DNA of 64,000 nucleotides from Aidingimonas lacisalsi (GCF_008079445.1 NZ_VRYH01000003.1:248001-312000); one strand, 5' to 3'; counted from the stretch's first letter, positions 51,073-60,152 are shown. Numbers and translations are program-made. Notes: a model not told the origin generated them from the letters alone.

Positions 51073-51824
51073 CCCGGGACGATTTCGTTTACGGCGGCGC
51101 GGCAGGTGACGAGACGGTGCGTGCCTGTGCCAGAAATATCGAAGCCTCGCTGTCCGTCATCATCGATACGGTCGAGAAGGTGCGCGATGACGTCATGTGC
51201 CTGTGGGGGCTGGCCGAACGGCAACGCCAACAAGTGCTGAGAAAGGACCTCGCCGAGCTTCAGGGGACCGTCAAACGGTTGCTCGCCGAGACGGACGTGC
51301 AGATCAATGGGGCCGGTTTCGTCGTCGCGCCGGACGCCCTGGCGGATGCCCGCATGCATCTCGAATGGTGGCGGGAAGGCGTCAAACCGGGCCATGTCAT
51401 TCCCCTGAAGGTCAACCTCAATGAAGGCGGTGACACCTTCTACGATTACCCCAACATGCCCTGGTTCTATAAGCCTCAATCCGAACGAGTCGGGCATGTC
51501 ATCGGCCCCTATGTCGACATGATGGGGGTCGACATGTACATCTGCACGTTCTCGCTGCCGATCCTGTACGACGACCAGTTCCTCGGCATTGCCGGGGCGG
51601 ATGTTCCCCTGAACAACCTCGAAGCCGTTGTGACGCCTCACCTGGTTGAACAGCAACAGCCCCTCATACTGGTCAACGACGACCTGCGCGTCATCGCCTC
51701 CAACTCGTCCCGCTACCTGGTAGGCGACTTCTTCAAACCCTACTCCTATTCGGGCACTCAGGCGTACTACTACATCACCCTCGGCCACTCCGTGGAAAGC
51801 TGGCGACTGGTGTGCCTGCATTAG
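51069..51824 (+). CDS. soluble Cache-domain sensor protein coupled to a GntR regulator
   Basis: Protein of 251 residues without signal peptide or membrane helix, so cytoplasmic. The C-terminal two-thirds resemble a Cache sensor domain: NMPWFYKPQSERVGHVIGPYVDMMG, YICTFSLPILYDDQFLGIAGADVPL. The usual arginine before the tryptophan that binds carboxylates is absent, which would suit an amine ligand without a carboxylate (inference). It is translationally coupled by ATGA overlap to the GntR gene, suggesting a ligand-sensing partner of the regulator. Confidence 0.8.
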   Translation: MTRDDFVYGGAAGDETVRACARNIEASLSVIIDTVEKVRDDVMCLWGLAERQRQQVLRKDLAELQGTVKRLLAETDVQINGAGFVVAPDALADARMHLEWWREGVKPGHVIPLKVNLNEGGDTFYDYPNMPWFYKPQSERVGHVIGPYVDMMGVDMYICTFSLPILYDDQFLGIAGADVPLNNLEAVVTPHLVEQQQPLILVNDDLRVIASNSSRYLVGDFFKPYSYSGTQAYYYITLGHSVESWRLVCLH

Positions 51825-51910
51825 GCATTGTCTGTCCTTCACTCGCCGACTTTTCAGACAGCGCCTAGTCGGAGATATATCTATTCCTGCATGGCTTGAA
51901 AGGATGTCGA

Positions 51911-52843
51911 TCAGTCAATGACCTGTCTCGCCACGTGCTCTGGCAACATAGCTTTCAGGTGTCGCAGCTTGTCTGGATTGCGGACGACGTAGATGGTCAG
52001 AATACTCCCAGCCCCTATCTCGATAGCCGTAGTCTGCAGGGCGCCATCGTGCTCGACTGAAAGAACGCCGGGCAAACCATCGACTCTGACCAAGCGAGTC
52101 CAGAGTGGCTTGGCAGTGATGCCCTTGCGTGCCAAGCCGGCATAGAAACGGCCTATCTTATGGCTACCTTCGATGATCCGTAACGCCGCGCGTCTACGGC
52201 CGCCTCCATCGGAATGCAATGTGGCCGTGTCTATCAGCAAGGATTGCAGTTTGGTGTCATTGCCGCTGCGACTGGCTTCGAGGAAGGCGTCGATTAGACG
52301 TATGCTTTCCTCTTGATCGGGTTGGAACCGGGGGCGAGAGGCGACGACATGAGTACGTGCGCGGCTGGCAAGCTGCCGGCAGGCAGCCTCAGAGCGTTCG
52401 AGTGCCGAAGCAATTTCATCAAACTCCATGTCGAAGATATCGCGGAGGATAAACGCCGCTCGTTCCAGAGGCGAAAGGCGTTCCAGCACCAGCATGAGGG
52501 CGGTGGATACGTCTTCCTCTATATGTCCGCCCGACTGTGCTGACGTAGACCATTCCTCGACCAGTGGCTCTGGCAGCCAAGGGCCGATGTAAACTTCTCG
52601 TTGCGTGCGGGCTTGCTTGAGCCGGTCGAGGCACAGGTGTGTCACGACACGGGCGAGGTACGCGCGTGGGTCATTAACGTCATTTGGGTCCTGATGGCAC
52701 CAACGCAAGTAACCATCCTGTACCGCATCCTCGGCTTCGGCAACCGAGCCGAGCATGCGGTAGGCAAGACGGGTCAGATAGGCTCGATGGGCCTCGAAGT
52801 CGTACCTATGGTTCGGCTCATCGGTGGCTTGCCCCTGCGTCAT
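51911..52843 (-). CDS. ECF41-group RNA polymerase sigma factor with C-terminal SnoaL-like domain
   Basis: Extracytoplasmic-function sigma factor of 310 residues. Region 2 is YRMLGSVAEAEDAVQDGYLRW and region 4 is LSPLERAAFILRDIFDMEFDEIASAL. The hallmarks of ECF41 are all present: WLPEPLV in the linker, DGGGR, and the terminal NPDKLRHL. The C-terminal domain regulates activity in place of a separate anti-sigma factor. Its start overlaps the stop of the preceding carboxymuconolactone-decarboxylase-like gene as ATGA, the arrangement typical of this group. Confidence 0.92.
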   Translation of the reverse strand: MTQGQATDEPNHRYDFEAHRAYLTRLAYRMLGSVAEAEDAVQDGYLRWCHQDPNDVNDPRAYLARVVTHLCLDRLKQARTQREVYIGPWLPEPLVEEWSTSAQSGGHIEEDVSTALMLVLERLSPLERAAFILRDIFDMEFDEIASALERSEAACRQLASRARTHVVASRPRFQPDQEESIRLIDAFLEASRSGNDTKLQSLLIDTATLHSDGGGRRRAALRIIEGSHKIGRFYAGLARKGITAKPLWTRLVRVDGLPGVLSVEHDGALQTTAIEIGAGSILTIYVVRNPDKLRHLKAMLPEHVARQVID

Positions 52844-53310
52844 GAAGTGACCTCTGTTTGAGCGGATGTCTCTACTGGGTGGAGACTGCGAAATCCGATG
52901 GCAAAGCGGTTCCAGATATTGATGGTACCGATCAGGAGGCTGAGATTAGTCAGTTCGGCCTCGCTGAAATGGCGGTGCGCATAGTCATAGATATCATCGG
53001 GTGCGTGAGTTTCCGCTACCCGTGTCAGTGACTCGGTCCAGGCCAGAGCGGCACGTTCCCTGTCGCTATAGAGCGGCGACTCCTGCCAGGCCGAGAGCAG
53101 GTAGAGTCTCTCTTCGGTTTCTCCGGCAGCACGCGCATCGCGGGTATGCATGTGCAGGCAGAACGCACAACCATTGATCTGCGAAGCGCGTATCTTGACC
53201 AGTTCCATCAGGCTCGGTTCCAGCCCGGAGTTCTGAGTGTACCGTTCCAGGGCTTGCATGGCCTGCATGGCGTCCGGTGCAGCAGCAAAAGGGTTCATTC
53301 TTGGGGTCAT
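52840..53310 (-). CDS. AhpD-like carboxymuconolactone decarboxylase-family protein
   Basis: Alpha-helical protein of 156 residues. The redox motif is in INGCAFCLHMHTRDARAAGETEERL (CxxC with the conserved histidines), as in AhpD and other peroxidase-like members. The likely function is peroxide or alkylhydroperoxide defence, although the true substrate is unknown. I use the ATG at 53310, preceded by GGAG. The upstream open frame contains the predicted ECF41 promoter, which starts transcription just before this ATG. Proteins of this family are standard partners of ECF41 sigma factors. Confidence 0.9.
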   Translation of the reverse strand: MTPRMNPFAAAPDAMQAMQALERYTQNSGLEPSLMELVKIRASQINGCAFCLHMHTRDARAAGETEERLYLLSAWQESPLYSDRERAALAWTESLTRVAETHAPDDIYDYAHRHFSEAELTNLSLLIGTINIWNRFAIGFRSLHPVETSAQTEVTS

Positions 53311-53344
53311 GGATTCGTCTCCATTGATGAGTGTACGCAATGAA

Positions 53345-53371
53345 GACGAATCAATGGCGGTGTTTGTGACA
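53345..53371 (-). promoter_or_regulatory. ECF41-type promoter
   Basis: Minus strand TGTCACA (53371-53365), spacer of 16 bases, CGTC (53348-53345). This exactly fits the published ECF41 consensus TGTCACA-N16-CGTC and lies upstream of the AhpD-like gene and its sigma factor, implying autoregulation. Confidence 0.85.
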
Positions 53372-53492
53372 TGGCCGGGCGATTTTTTACCGCTAGCCAC
53401 AGCGGCGGTATTGCGTGGCCGGCGCACCCTTGCGCCTCATACGACCAATAAACAGGCGGTATGAGGCGCAGCGATGGCGTAGGCGCTTTCCT

Positions 53493-54536
53493 TCAGCGCT
53501 TTTGTGCTGCCAACTGGTCTCTCCGATAGGCGCCCTGACGCTCGAACATCCAGCCCGGGTATTCGGGGGGCAGATCGCTGACCCGATTGAGTTCGGCGAG
53601 TTCGTCGTTGCTGAGTTCGACCTGTGTTGCAGCGATGTTGTCATCCAACTGATCGGTTCGCTTGGCACCGACGATGACACTGGTCACCGCATCCTGATGC
53701 AGCAGCCAGGCAAGCGCGATCTGAGCGACAGAAACGCCCTTGTTATCGGCAATGAGGCGCATGGTATCGATGCAGTCGTAAGCGCGTTCCATCTCGACGG
53801 GCGGGAAATCGAAGTGAGTGCGTCGACTACCCGTTTCGGCCTGGCCTTCACGCGTGTACTTGCCACTTAGCAGCCCCCCGGCCAGTGGGCTCCAGACCAT
53901 GAGCCCCAGGCCTTCACTCTGCAACATGGGAATGATTTCACGCTCCAGGTCGCGACCGGCGATGGTGTAGTAGGCTTGCAGCGATTGGAAGTGAGCCAGG
54001 CCTTGGCGGTTGGCGATGCCGAGCGCCTTCATGATTTGCCAGGCCGCCCAGTTGGAAACGCCGATATAGCGTACGTAGCCATGCTGAACCAGGGTGTCGA
54101 GTGCATGCAGGGTTTCTTCGATCGGCGTGGCCGGGTCGAAACCATGCACTTGGTAGAGATCGATGTGATCTACCTGCAGGCGCTTCAGGCTGGCCTTCAC
54201 GCCTTCCATGATGTGGTAGCGCGAGAGACCTCTCGCGTTGGCGCCCGGCCCGGTTTCGCCGAATACCTTGGTGGCGAGCACCACGTCTTCGCGTGACACC
54301 TGGAGATTTTTCAGGGCCTGGCCGGTCATTTGTTCCGACAGTCCTTCGGAATAGACGTCGGCGGTATCGATGAAGTTAATGCCGGCGTCAAGGGCGCGCC
54401 CCATCAGCCGGTCGGCATCGTTCTGCTGCAGGTCACCGATCTGGCTCCATAGTTCGCCCTGGCCGCCGAAGGTCATGGTGCCCAGGCAGAGCTCGGAGAC
54501 GAAAAGACCGGTATTACCGAATTTCCTGTAACGCAT
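53493..54536 (-). CDS. aldo/keto reductase
   Basis: NADPH-dependent oxidoreductase of 347 residues. It has the family start MRYRKFGNTGLFVSELCLGTMTFGG, the tetrad part FIDTADVYSEGLSEQMTGQAL (Asp, Tyr) with the lysine in DVVLATKVFG, HGFDPATPIEETLHALD, and the cofactor end VTSVIVGAKRTDQLDDN. It is closest in layout to the YajO/YakC-type AKRs. The ATG at 54536 is preceded by AGGAG; a longer frame upstream is not needed. It is divergent from an XRE regulator that probably controls it. Confidence 0.93.
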   Translation of the reverse strand: MRYRKFGNTGLFVSELCLGTMTFGGQGELWSQIGDLQQNDADRLMGRALDAGINFIDTADVYSEGLSEQMTGQALKNLQVSREDVVLATKVFGETGPGANARGLSRYHIMEGVKASLKRLQVDHIDLYQVHGFDPATPIEETLHALDTLVQHGYVRYIGVSNWAAWQIMKALGIANRQGLAHFQSLQAYYTIAGRDLEREIIPMLQSEGLGLMVWSPLAGGLLSGKYTREGQAETGSRRTHFDFPPVEMERAYDCIDTMRLIADNKGVSVAQIALAWLLHQDAVTSVIVGAKRTDQLDDNIAATQVELSNDELAELNRVSDLPPEYPGWMFERQGAYRRDQLAAQKR

Positions 54537-54711
54537 ATATAGTACTCCTGGTGTCGGGCCGTTCGATGATGCATGGTCGATCTGAGAGTGGGCCGGCCTT
54601 GCCGTGACAAGGTGGCTCTGTGGAAATTGTAGTTCGGGATTAGGGGCGACCGATGTGTCGGCCGCGTCTTGCGAGGACAACATTACCGTGTTGGTGACCA
54701 TCGAATAAGGA

Positions 54712-55650
54712 ATGCTCTATTCTGGTATCCGCACTTCCCCCCAAAGGAAACTCGCTTTGTTCAGTAACGTTCGTCGTCATGAAATTGCCACGTTCCTGAG
54801 AATCCGTCGTGCCCGGTTACAACCTGAGCAGGTCGGTTTGTCTCGGGGCACGCGTCGCCGGACGCCGGGGTTGCGTCGAGAGGAAGTCGCCGAGTTGGCC
54901 GGTATCAGCACGGAATGGTATGCCTGGCTGGAGCAAACCAGAGATGTACGTCCCTCGCTGGAGACACTGCAGCGTATTTCAGTCGCACTGAAGCTCGAAC
55001 CGGCCGAACAGCAGCATCTACTGACGTTGGGCGGCTATGGTGCCGAGGGAGTCAGCTACGGTGCGTCGCGTGACGCGATGGTCAGTCCGCAACTCCAGCG
55101 GTTAATGAATCAACTGGATGCCTGTCCGGCGTGGGTCACCGGGGCGCGTTCGGATATCCTGACCTGGAACCGGGCGGCAACCGTCATCCATGGTGATCTG
55201 CATGATATGGAGGGTCTCGAGAGGAACGGGGCATATCAGTTGTTCATGAATCCACGCATGCGCCGCATGCTGGTCGGGTGGGAGACACATGCCCGGGATT
55301 GCGTCGCCAAGTTACGGCTGACCTTCGCTAACTATATCGATGACCCATGGTTCAATGAATTGATCGATACGCTCCTGACGCATAGCGCAGCGTTTGCCGA
55401 GTGGTGGAATGAGCACAATGTTCAACTGCCACATGATGGTGTGAAAGCGTACGACCACCCTGACGCGGGGCGGTTGACCTTTGACTATGCAGTACTGCAG
55501 GTGGCCGGGGGTAATGGCCTCCCTGTACAACTGGTTACCTACATTCCTAAAAGCGATACACCAACCCAAGCAAAGATGGAAGCCCTGATGGGAAATGCCG
55601 GCTATCCGGGGGAGGACGTGGTACAGGAATCCGGCGAGGCAAGCGGGTAG
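54712..55650 (+). CDS. XRE-family regulator with MmyB-like ligand-binding domain
   Basis: Protein of up to 312 residues. The helix-turn-helix is RTPGLRREEVAELAGISTEWYAWLEQTRDVRPSLETLQRIS. The C-terminal MmyB-like (PAS-related) domain includes PAWVTGARSDILTWNRAA and FMNPRMRRMLVGWETHARDCVA. Such proteins repress a divergent oxidoreductase gene and are relieved by a small hydrophobic ligand. The start is uncertain: a TTG at 54757 has AAAGGAAA upstream and may be better than the ATG at 54712. Confidence 0.88.
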   Translation: MLYSGIRTSPQRKLALFSNVRRHEIATFLRIRRARLQPEQVGLSRGTRRRTPGLRREEVAELAGISTEWYAWLEQTRDVRPSLETLQRISVALKLEPAEQQHLLTLGGYGAEGVSYGASRDAMVSPQLQRLMNQLDACPAWVTGARSDILTWNRAATVIHGDLHDMEGLERNGAYQLFMNPRMRRMLVGWETHARDCVAKLRLTFANYIDDPWFNELIDTLLTHSAAFAEWWNEHNVQLPHDGVKAYDHPDAGRLTFDYAVLQVAGGNGLPVQLVTYIPKSDTPTQAKMEALMGNAGYPGEDVVQESGEASG

Positions 55651-55760
55651 TCGGTCATCTGTCGTCGATGTACATCGGCAATTTCAAGCTGCAGTATCAT
55701 GAATGTATGTTAAATTAGCTCGCTGTTTCTCTAGGGATTGCCATCACAAGGAACTCATCA

Positions 55761-56159
55761 ATGAGCCAAGATCCAACCTCTGAACATGAGCCTCAGGAAA
55801 CGGCTTCCACGCCGCCAGGGTCGACATCGTCTCACGATACCGCTCAGGCCGAGCCCGATAAATCGTCAGTCTTCATCCTGTGGGCGCTCTACGGCATCGG
55901 AGTCATCAGTGGCGGCTTCGTCACCCTTTGCGGTGTCATCTTTGCCTACATCAAGAAGGGCTCTGCCAGGAATGCGTTTGAAGACAGTCATTGCCGTTAC
56001 GCTATCAGGACGTTCTGGTATTCACTGCTCTGGACGGTGGTAGGGTTGGCCCTCTCGTTCATCGGCGTAGGGGTGTTCATCCTCGTGATTGCGGCGATCT
56101 GGTATATCTACCGCGTTATCAAGGGGTTGATTAGAGCGTCCGAGGGCGCTGAAATCTAA
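55761..56159 (+). CDS. DUF4870-like small membrane protein
   Basis: Protein of 132 residues. The first 30 residues are polar and unstructured (rich in S, T, E and P). Three membrane helices follow, with SARNAFEDSHCRYAIRTFWYSLLW between helices 1 and 2 and an ending segment IYRVIKGLIRASEG that is typical of DUF4870/Tic20-like proteins. The function is unknown. It stands alone. Confidence 0.7.
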   Translation: MSQDPTSEHEPQETASTPPGSTSSHDTAQAEPDKSSVFILWALYGIGVISGGFVTLCGVIFAYIKKGSARNAFEDSHCRYAIRTFWYSLLWTVVGLALSFIGVGVFILVIAAIWYIYRVIKGLIRASEGAEI

Positions 56160-56344
56160 GTCATGCCGAGTGCCCGTCGAGTTCCCCTTGCCTCGCTTGA
56201 GACACACTGATGGTCGGCAACGAGGAGAGGCCATCCGGGTGTCGAGTCTCGCCGGAACTGGCGGCGCGTTGGGCAAGATCGATCATTGATCGGCACGTCC
56301 ACGGCCCGGCCATTGTTTGCGCGAGTGGCGATGGGAGATAGGGA

Positions 56345-58141
56345 TTACCGGTGATGCACCGTGCTGCCTTTGGTGCGGTACATGTCGATATCGGCCTGGC
56401 GCATCAATTCCTCAAGGTCGCTCGGGCCATCGTGATAGCGGCAACTCCCGATGCTGACGCTGACACTGATCCAATGGTTATTGGGTAATCGTATCGGCGC
56501 GCCAATGGCCTCGGCGAGCCGAGTCCGAATCGTCTCTATGTCATTTGCGTTCCCCGTATTTTCGGCAATAACGACGAATTCATCACCACCGAATCGGGCA
56601 CAGTGATCGCCGGCACGAGCCAGAGAGGTAATACGCCAGGCGATCTCCTGAAGAACGACATCCCCGGCCGAATGGCCATATTGATCATTGATGGGCTTGA
56701 AGTTATCCAGGTCCAGCATGAACAGGGTCAGGGGCTGCCGATGGCGTCGGCTCCGGTTGAGTGCCGATTTGGCGCATTTTTCCAGGCCATTGCGGTTCAG
56801 CAAACCGGTAAGCATGTCGCTGGAGGCCATGGTTTCGAGTTCGGCGGTGCGTTCGGCGACTTTTTGTTCAAGCACGGCCTCCTGCTTGCGCAACGATGTC
56901 ACCAGACTGGCCTGAGCGTCCTCCTTCTGTTTTTTCAGTTTGTTGAAACGAGCCGCCAGCGCGAACGAGAGTAGTAGCATCTCGAGGGCGGAGCCAATCT
57001 GTATGCCGTAAATCGTGAAGAAATTGGTCGGCATCAGCCCGACGTTGCGCAAGGCAAAGATGGATGCTCCCACCAGCAGCAGTGTCCAGGCCAGCATGAA
57101 CAATCGGGCCCCGGGGACTCGCTTCAGGCTGCAGTACAGTGCACAACTCAGTAGCAGCACGCAGGTCACCAGCCCGGTCAGGTCCATGGTTTGTAGAGCC
57201 ATCTGTACCGGCACGACGAGGGAGAGGCCGGCGGCAGTGAAGCACCAGTAGCGATAGATGCTGAGCGTATGATGCCAGCGGGGACTGTAGGTTGCAGTGT
57301 CCAGGAAATTCTGGGCGAACAGGGTGGCCAGGGCGGCGGCCAGCGTGAATCCCAATGCCACCAGCCTAGCGGTATGTTCGGTCAGTGCGCTTCCCCAGAC
57401 CAGGGCACCTGTACCGTTGAATGCTAGCGTCGCCAGACTGAAGCTGAATACGAACAGGGCGTAGTACAGGAAGACGCGTTCCTTGAGCCCGAATGATAGC
57501 AATAGGTTATACAGTCCCAATGCCAGTAGCATGCCGAAATAGGTAGCTAACCAGGCCGATTCACGATTGTTGTCGAGCTGGAAGGCTTCCGACGAGAGAA
57601 GATCGGCACTGAGCATCATGCTGCCCTGCGATTCGACATGGGCAAGCAAGGTCACTGTCTCGTCTGGCGCCAGTTCGAGCGGGAATACCGGTTGACGATG
57701 GGGTAGGGCGCGCTGTTCGACGGGAATGATGCTGCCGCTATGCTGAGTCGTGGTATTACCATTGCGAACGGTATGGAGCGTCACACGATCGAGAAACGGA
57801 AATTCAAACCGCACGAGCCAACGCTGTGACGTCTCGCTGTCATTACGTACCTGGCTGCGTAGCCAGACTGGATGCCGGCTGTATCCCAGATGTAGTTCGG
57901 CGCGTTTCATGACCGGCTGCACCTCCATCGATTCAGTGAGCAGGTCATTCGGCGCGAAGGCGTCATTGACGTCGTGAATCAGGGTGGTATGGGGATCCAG
58001 AACGAAACGGTGCTGGTTGTCATCCAGTACGAGGGGATCGCTGTTTACCGAGGTGATACTCGTTAAACAAGCAAGCACAAGTAATATGGCGCCAGTGAAC
58101 CAGCGCACGAACGTATCACGGTACAGTGCCGGAGAGGTCAA
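56345..58141 (-). CDS. diguanylate cyclase with 7TMR-DISM sensor
   Basis: Membrane sensor of 598 residues that makes c-di-GMP. It has a signal/first helix, an extracytoplasmic 7TMR-DISM extracellular domain (about residues 35-185), seven helices (about 190-390), a coiled coil (about 390-425), and a C-terminal GGDEF domain. The active site is ARFGGDEFVVIAE, and the inhibitory site RAGD precedes it by five residues, so product feedback is expected. No phosphodiesterase (EAL) domain is fused. The signal sensed is not known. Confidence 0.93.
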   Translation of the reverse strand: MTSPALYRDTFVRWFTGAILLVLACLTSITSVNSDPLVLDDNQHRFVLDPHTTLIHDVNDAFAPNDLLTESMEVQPVMKRAELHLGYSRHPVWLRSQVRNDSETSQRWLVRFEFPFLDRVTLHTVRNGNTTTQHSGSIIPVEQRALPHRQPVFPLELAPDETVTLLAHVESQGSMMLSADLLSSEAFQLDNNRESAWLATYFGMLLALGLYNLLLSFGLKERVFLYYALFVFSFSLATLAFNGTGALVWGSALTEHTARLVALGFTLAAALATLFAQNFLDTATYSPRWHHTLSIYRYWCFTAAGLSLVVPVQMALQTMDLTGLVTCVLLLSCALYCSLKRVPGARLFMLAWTLLLVGASIFALRNVGLMPTNFFTIYGIQIGSALEMLLLSFALAARFNKLKKQKEDAQASLVTSLRKQEAVLEQKVAERTAELETMASSDMLTGLLNRNGLEKCAKSALNRSRRHRQPLTLFMLDLDNFKPINDQYGHSAGDVVLQEIAWRITSLARAGDHCARFGGDEFVVIAENTGNANDIETIRTRLAEAIGAPIRLPNNHWISVSVSIGSCRYHDGPSDLEELMRQADIDMYRTKGSTVHHR

Positions 58142-58314
58142 TCGGAAAACTCGCGTATCAGGCGCCTCATGCCAGGTAATAACGGCACGTTAGCCAATAC
58201 CTTTATCATGTTTTGCTAGACCGTTCATGCAGCTAAGGCGGAAACGACGTGGATTGTCCTTGGTGTCGTTGCCTTGCCGGGTTCTCGTTTTCCGATGAGT
58301 CCGGGAGAGCGCGT

Positions 58315-58701
58315 TCACTCCACCGAGGTCACCATCACTGGAACGGTACCGCGATGTAGCATGCCCAGCTGTTTGGCGGCACGCTTGGAAAGATCGATAA
58401 TGCGGCCCTGGACGTAGGGGCCCCGATCATTGATCAGCACTTCCACTTCCCGGCCGTTGTCTTGGCGGGTGACGACAACCTTGGTGCCAAGAGGCAGGCT
58501 GGGATGGGCGGCCGTGAGCTCCTGCTGGTCGAAGGGTTCGCCACTGGCGGTAGTTTGCCCCTGGAAGTTGTCGCTGTAATAGGAAGCGATGCCCTGCTGG
58601 GATTCCGCTGCCGTTTCGTGGGCTTGCCCTTGGCTGGCACAGCCGGAAGAAAGCAGCGCGATTAGACTACCGATGAGCATCAAGCGGGATCGTGTCTTCA
58701 T
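58315..58701 (-). CDS. rlpA: RlpA-like lipoprotein, septal lytic transglycosylase family
   Basis: Short lipoprotein of 128 residues. The lipobox is LLSSGC. The double-psi beta-barrel domain shows GIASYYSDNFQGQTTASGEPFD (active-site region), HPSLPLGTKVVVT and NDRGPYVQGRIIDLSKRAA. Full-length RlpA has a C-terminal SPOR domain that is absent here, so it is the short form. It probably acts on peptidoglycan in the periplasm. Confidence 0.88.
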   Translation of the reverse strand: MKTRSRLMLIGSLIALLSSGCASQGQAHETAAESQQGIASYYSDNFQGQTTASGEPFDQQELTAAHPSLPLGTKVVVTRQDNGREVEVLINDRGPYVQGRIIDLSKRAAKQLGMLHRGTVPVMVTSVE

Positions 58702-58944
58702 GACATTCCCTCATGAAAAGCGTGGTTTCGAACACTCACTTCCTGCGGTAGAGCGTCGGCTGGTTGGTTGAAGGACAGTGTTTCTATACCGCCGGGAATG
58801 ATAGCCGGCTCAACGCGAAACAGCAACTTTATATGCTGCAGTGCAATGAGCCCGCCGGCGATCTGTCGCCAGGCGGGGCATTATCAGTAAGGCGTCCTTG
58901 ACCATGGCGGCTACAACGCAAGCGTCAAGGGGGAGGGGCCGAAG

Positions 58945-59895
58945 TCATTCCAGCGGCTTGACCCCTTGGCCCGTGAGTTCGGGGAATTCATCGTGCATGG
59001 ATAGCGGCTCGACGGTCTCGCGTGCTCCCAGGTATTCGGGACGGCGCATTGGCGCAGCGTACGGCTCGTTCAGGGTGTTATCGACGCTGTTGTAGACAAA
59101 GAACAGGTTGGAACGCGGCCAGGGAGACATGTTTTCGTTCGAGGCATGCAGGACATTGCATTCGAACAGCAGCAGCGATCCTGCCGGCCCCTTGGGTGCC
59201 TCGATGCCGCCATGCTCGGCCAGCCTGGCCAGAGAGCCCTGATCCGGTACGCCAATCTTCTGGGCCTTGAGCGATGCTTTCCAGTTATACTCCGGTGTTT
59301 CACCCACACAGGGGATGAACTCCCGATGCGAACCGGGGATGAGCATCAACGGACCGTTGAACTCGTTGTTGTCGGTCAGCATCAATGAGGCACTGATGGC
59401 GCGCATGCGCGGCATGCCATCTTCGGAGTGCCAGGTTTCGAAATCCGAATGCCAGTCGAAACCGCTGCCTTCGAAGCCGTATTTGTCGTTGATACGTGAC
59501 TGGTGGATATAGACTTCGCTGCCGAGGAGCTGACGTACCATGCCAAGGATGCGTGGGTCGCGGGTCAGTTTGTCGAAACGCTCGGAGAGGTGGTGCATGC
59601 CGAACACGGAGCGGATCGCACCACTGTTGGGGTCAGTAATGACCTGATCGGAGCGCATCAACTCCTCGTCCTCGGCCATCGCTTTGAGCTCTTCGAAGAA
59701 CGGCTCGATGATATCTTTGGAGAAAAAGCCCTCGAACCAGAGATAACCGTCACGTTCGTAGCGTGACAGTGCCACTTCATCCAGTGGTCCTTCCCAGCGT
59801 TTCTGGTTGCGCGCATGGACGATAGGGTCCTGACGTGGGACTGGTTTGCGATACTCTTTCAAGCGTGTGGGATAAATATCCAGATGGTCACTCAT
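58945..59895 (-). CDS. ectD: ectoine hydroxylase
   Basis: Iron(II)/2-oxoglutarate-dependent dioxygenase that turns ectoine into 5-hydroxyectoine. It is 316 residues. The signature GFDWHSDFETWHSEDGMPRMRA holds the first histidine and aspartate of the metal triad, and NVLHASNENMSPWPRSNLFFVYNSV holds the second histidine and the 2-oxoglutarate arginine. It is monocistronic here with no ectABC alongside, as in other Halomonas strains where ectD is separate. It marks an osmoadaptive, salt-tolerant lifestyle. Confidence 0.95.
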   Translation of the reverse strand: MSDHLDIYPTRLKEYRKPVPRQDPIVHARNQKRWEGPLDEVALSRYERDGYLWFEGFFSKDIIEPFFEELKAMAEDEELMRSDQVITDPNSGAIRSVFGMHHLSERFDKLTRDPRILGMVRQLLGSEVYIHQSRINDKYGFEGSGFDWHSDFETWHSEDGMPRMRAISASLMLTDNNEFNGPLMLIPGSHREFIPCVGETPEYNWKASLKAQKIGVPDQGSLARLAEHGGIEAPKGPAGSLLLFECNVLHASNENMSPWPRSNLFFVYNSVDNTLNEPYAAPMRRPEYLGARETVEPLSMHDEFPELTGQGVKPLE

Positions 59896-60122
59896 GTGGT
59901 CTACCTCGCTATCGTGGTTGACAACATTATGGACAGACCAAATCGATTGCTATCTCCTTGCCGAACGGTGCCGCTACACCGTTCAAGGCAGTGTGTCGGC
60001 GTGTACCGTAGACCTCGGGACGATATGGCAGAATTTCAACTCCCTTGCCTTGGGTCGGCAGGGAAAGCGGTAGGTCCGCAAGGCGGGATAGGGCTGGTGG
60101 TGCAGGTTTTCCTGAAAAACAA

Positions 60123-60152
60123 CACCCCATTGAGCTAGCGCTGAATGGGGTG
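60123..60152 (-). terminator. terminator of the 102-residue gene
   Basis: CACCCCATT (60123-60131) pairs with AATGGGGTG (60144-60152). The transcribed strand continues TTGTTTTTC, a good T tract, 35 bp after the stop at 60187. Confidence 0.75.
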
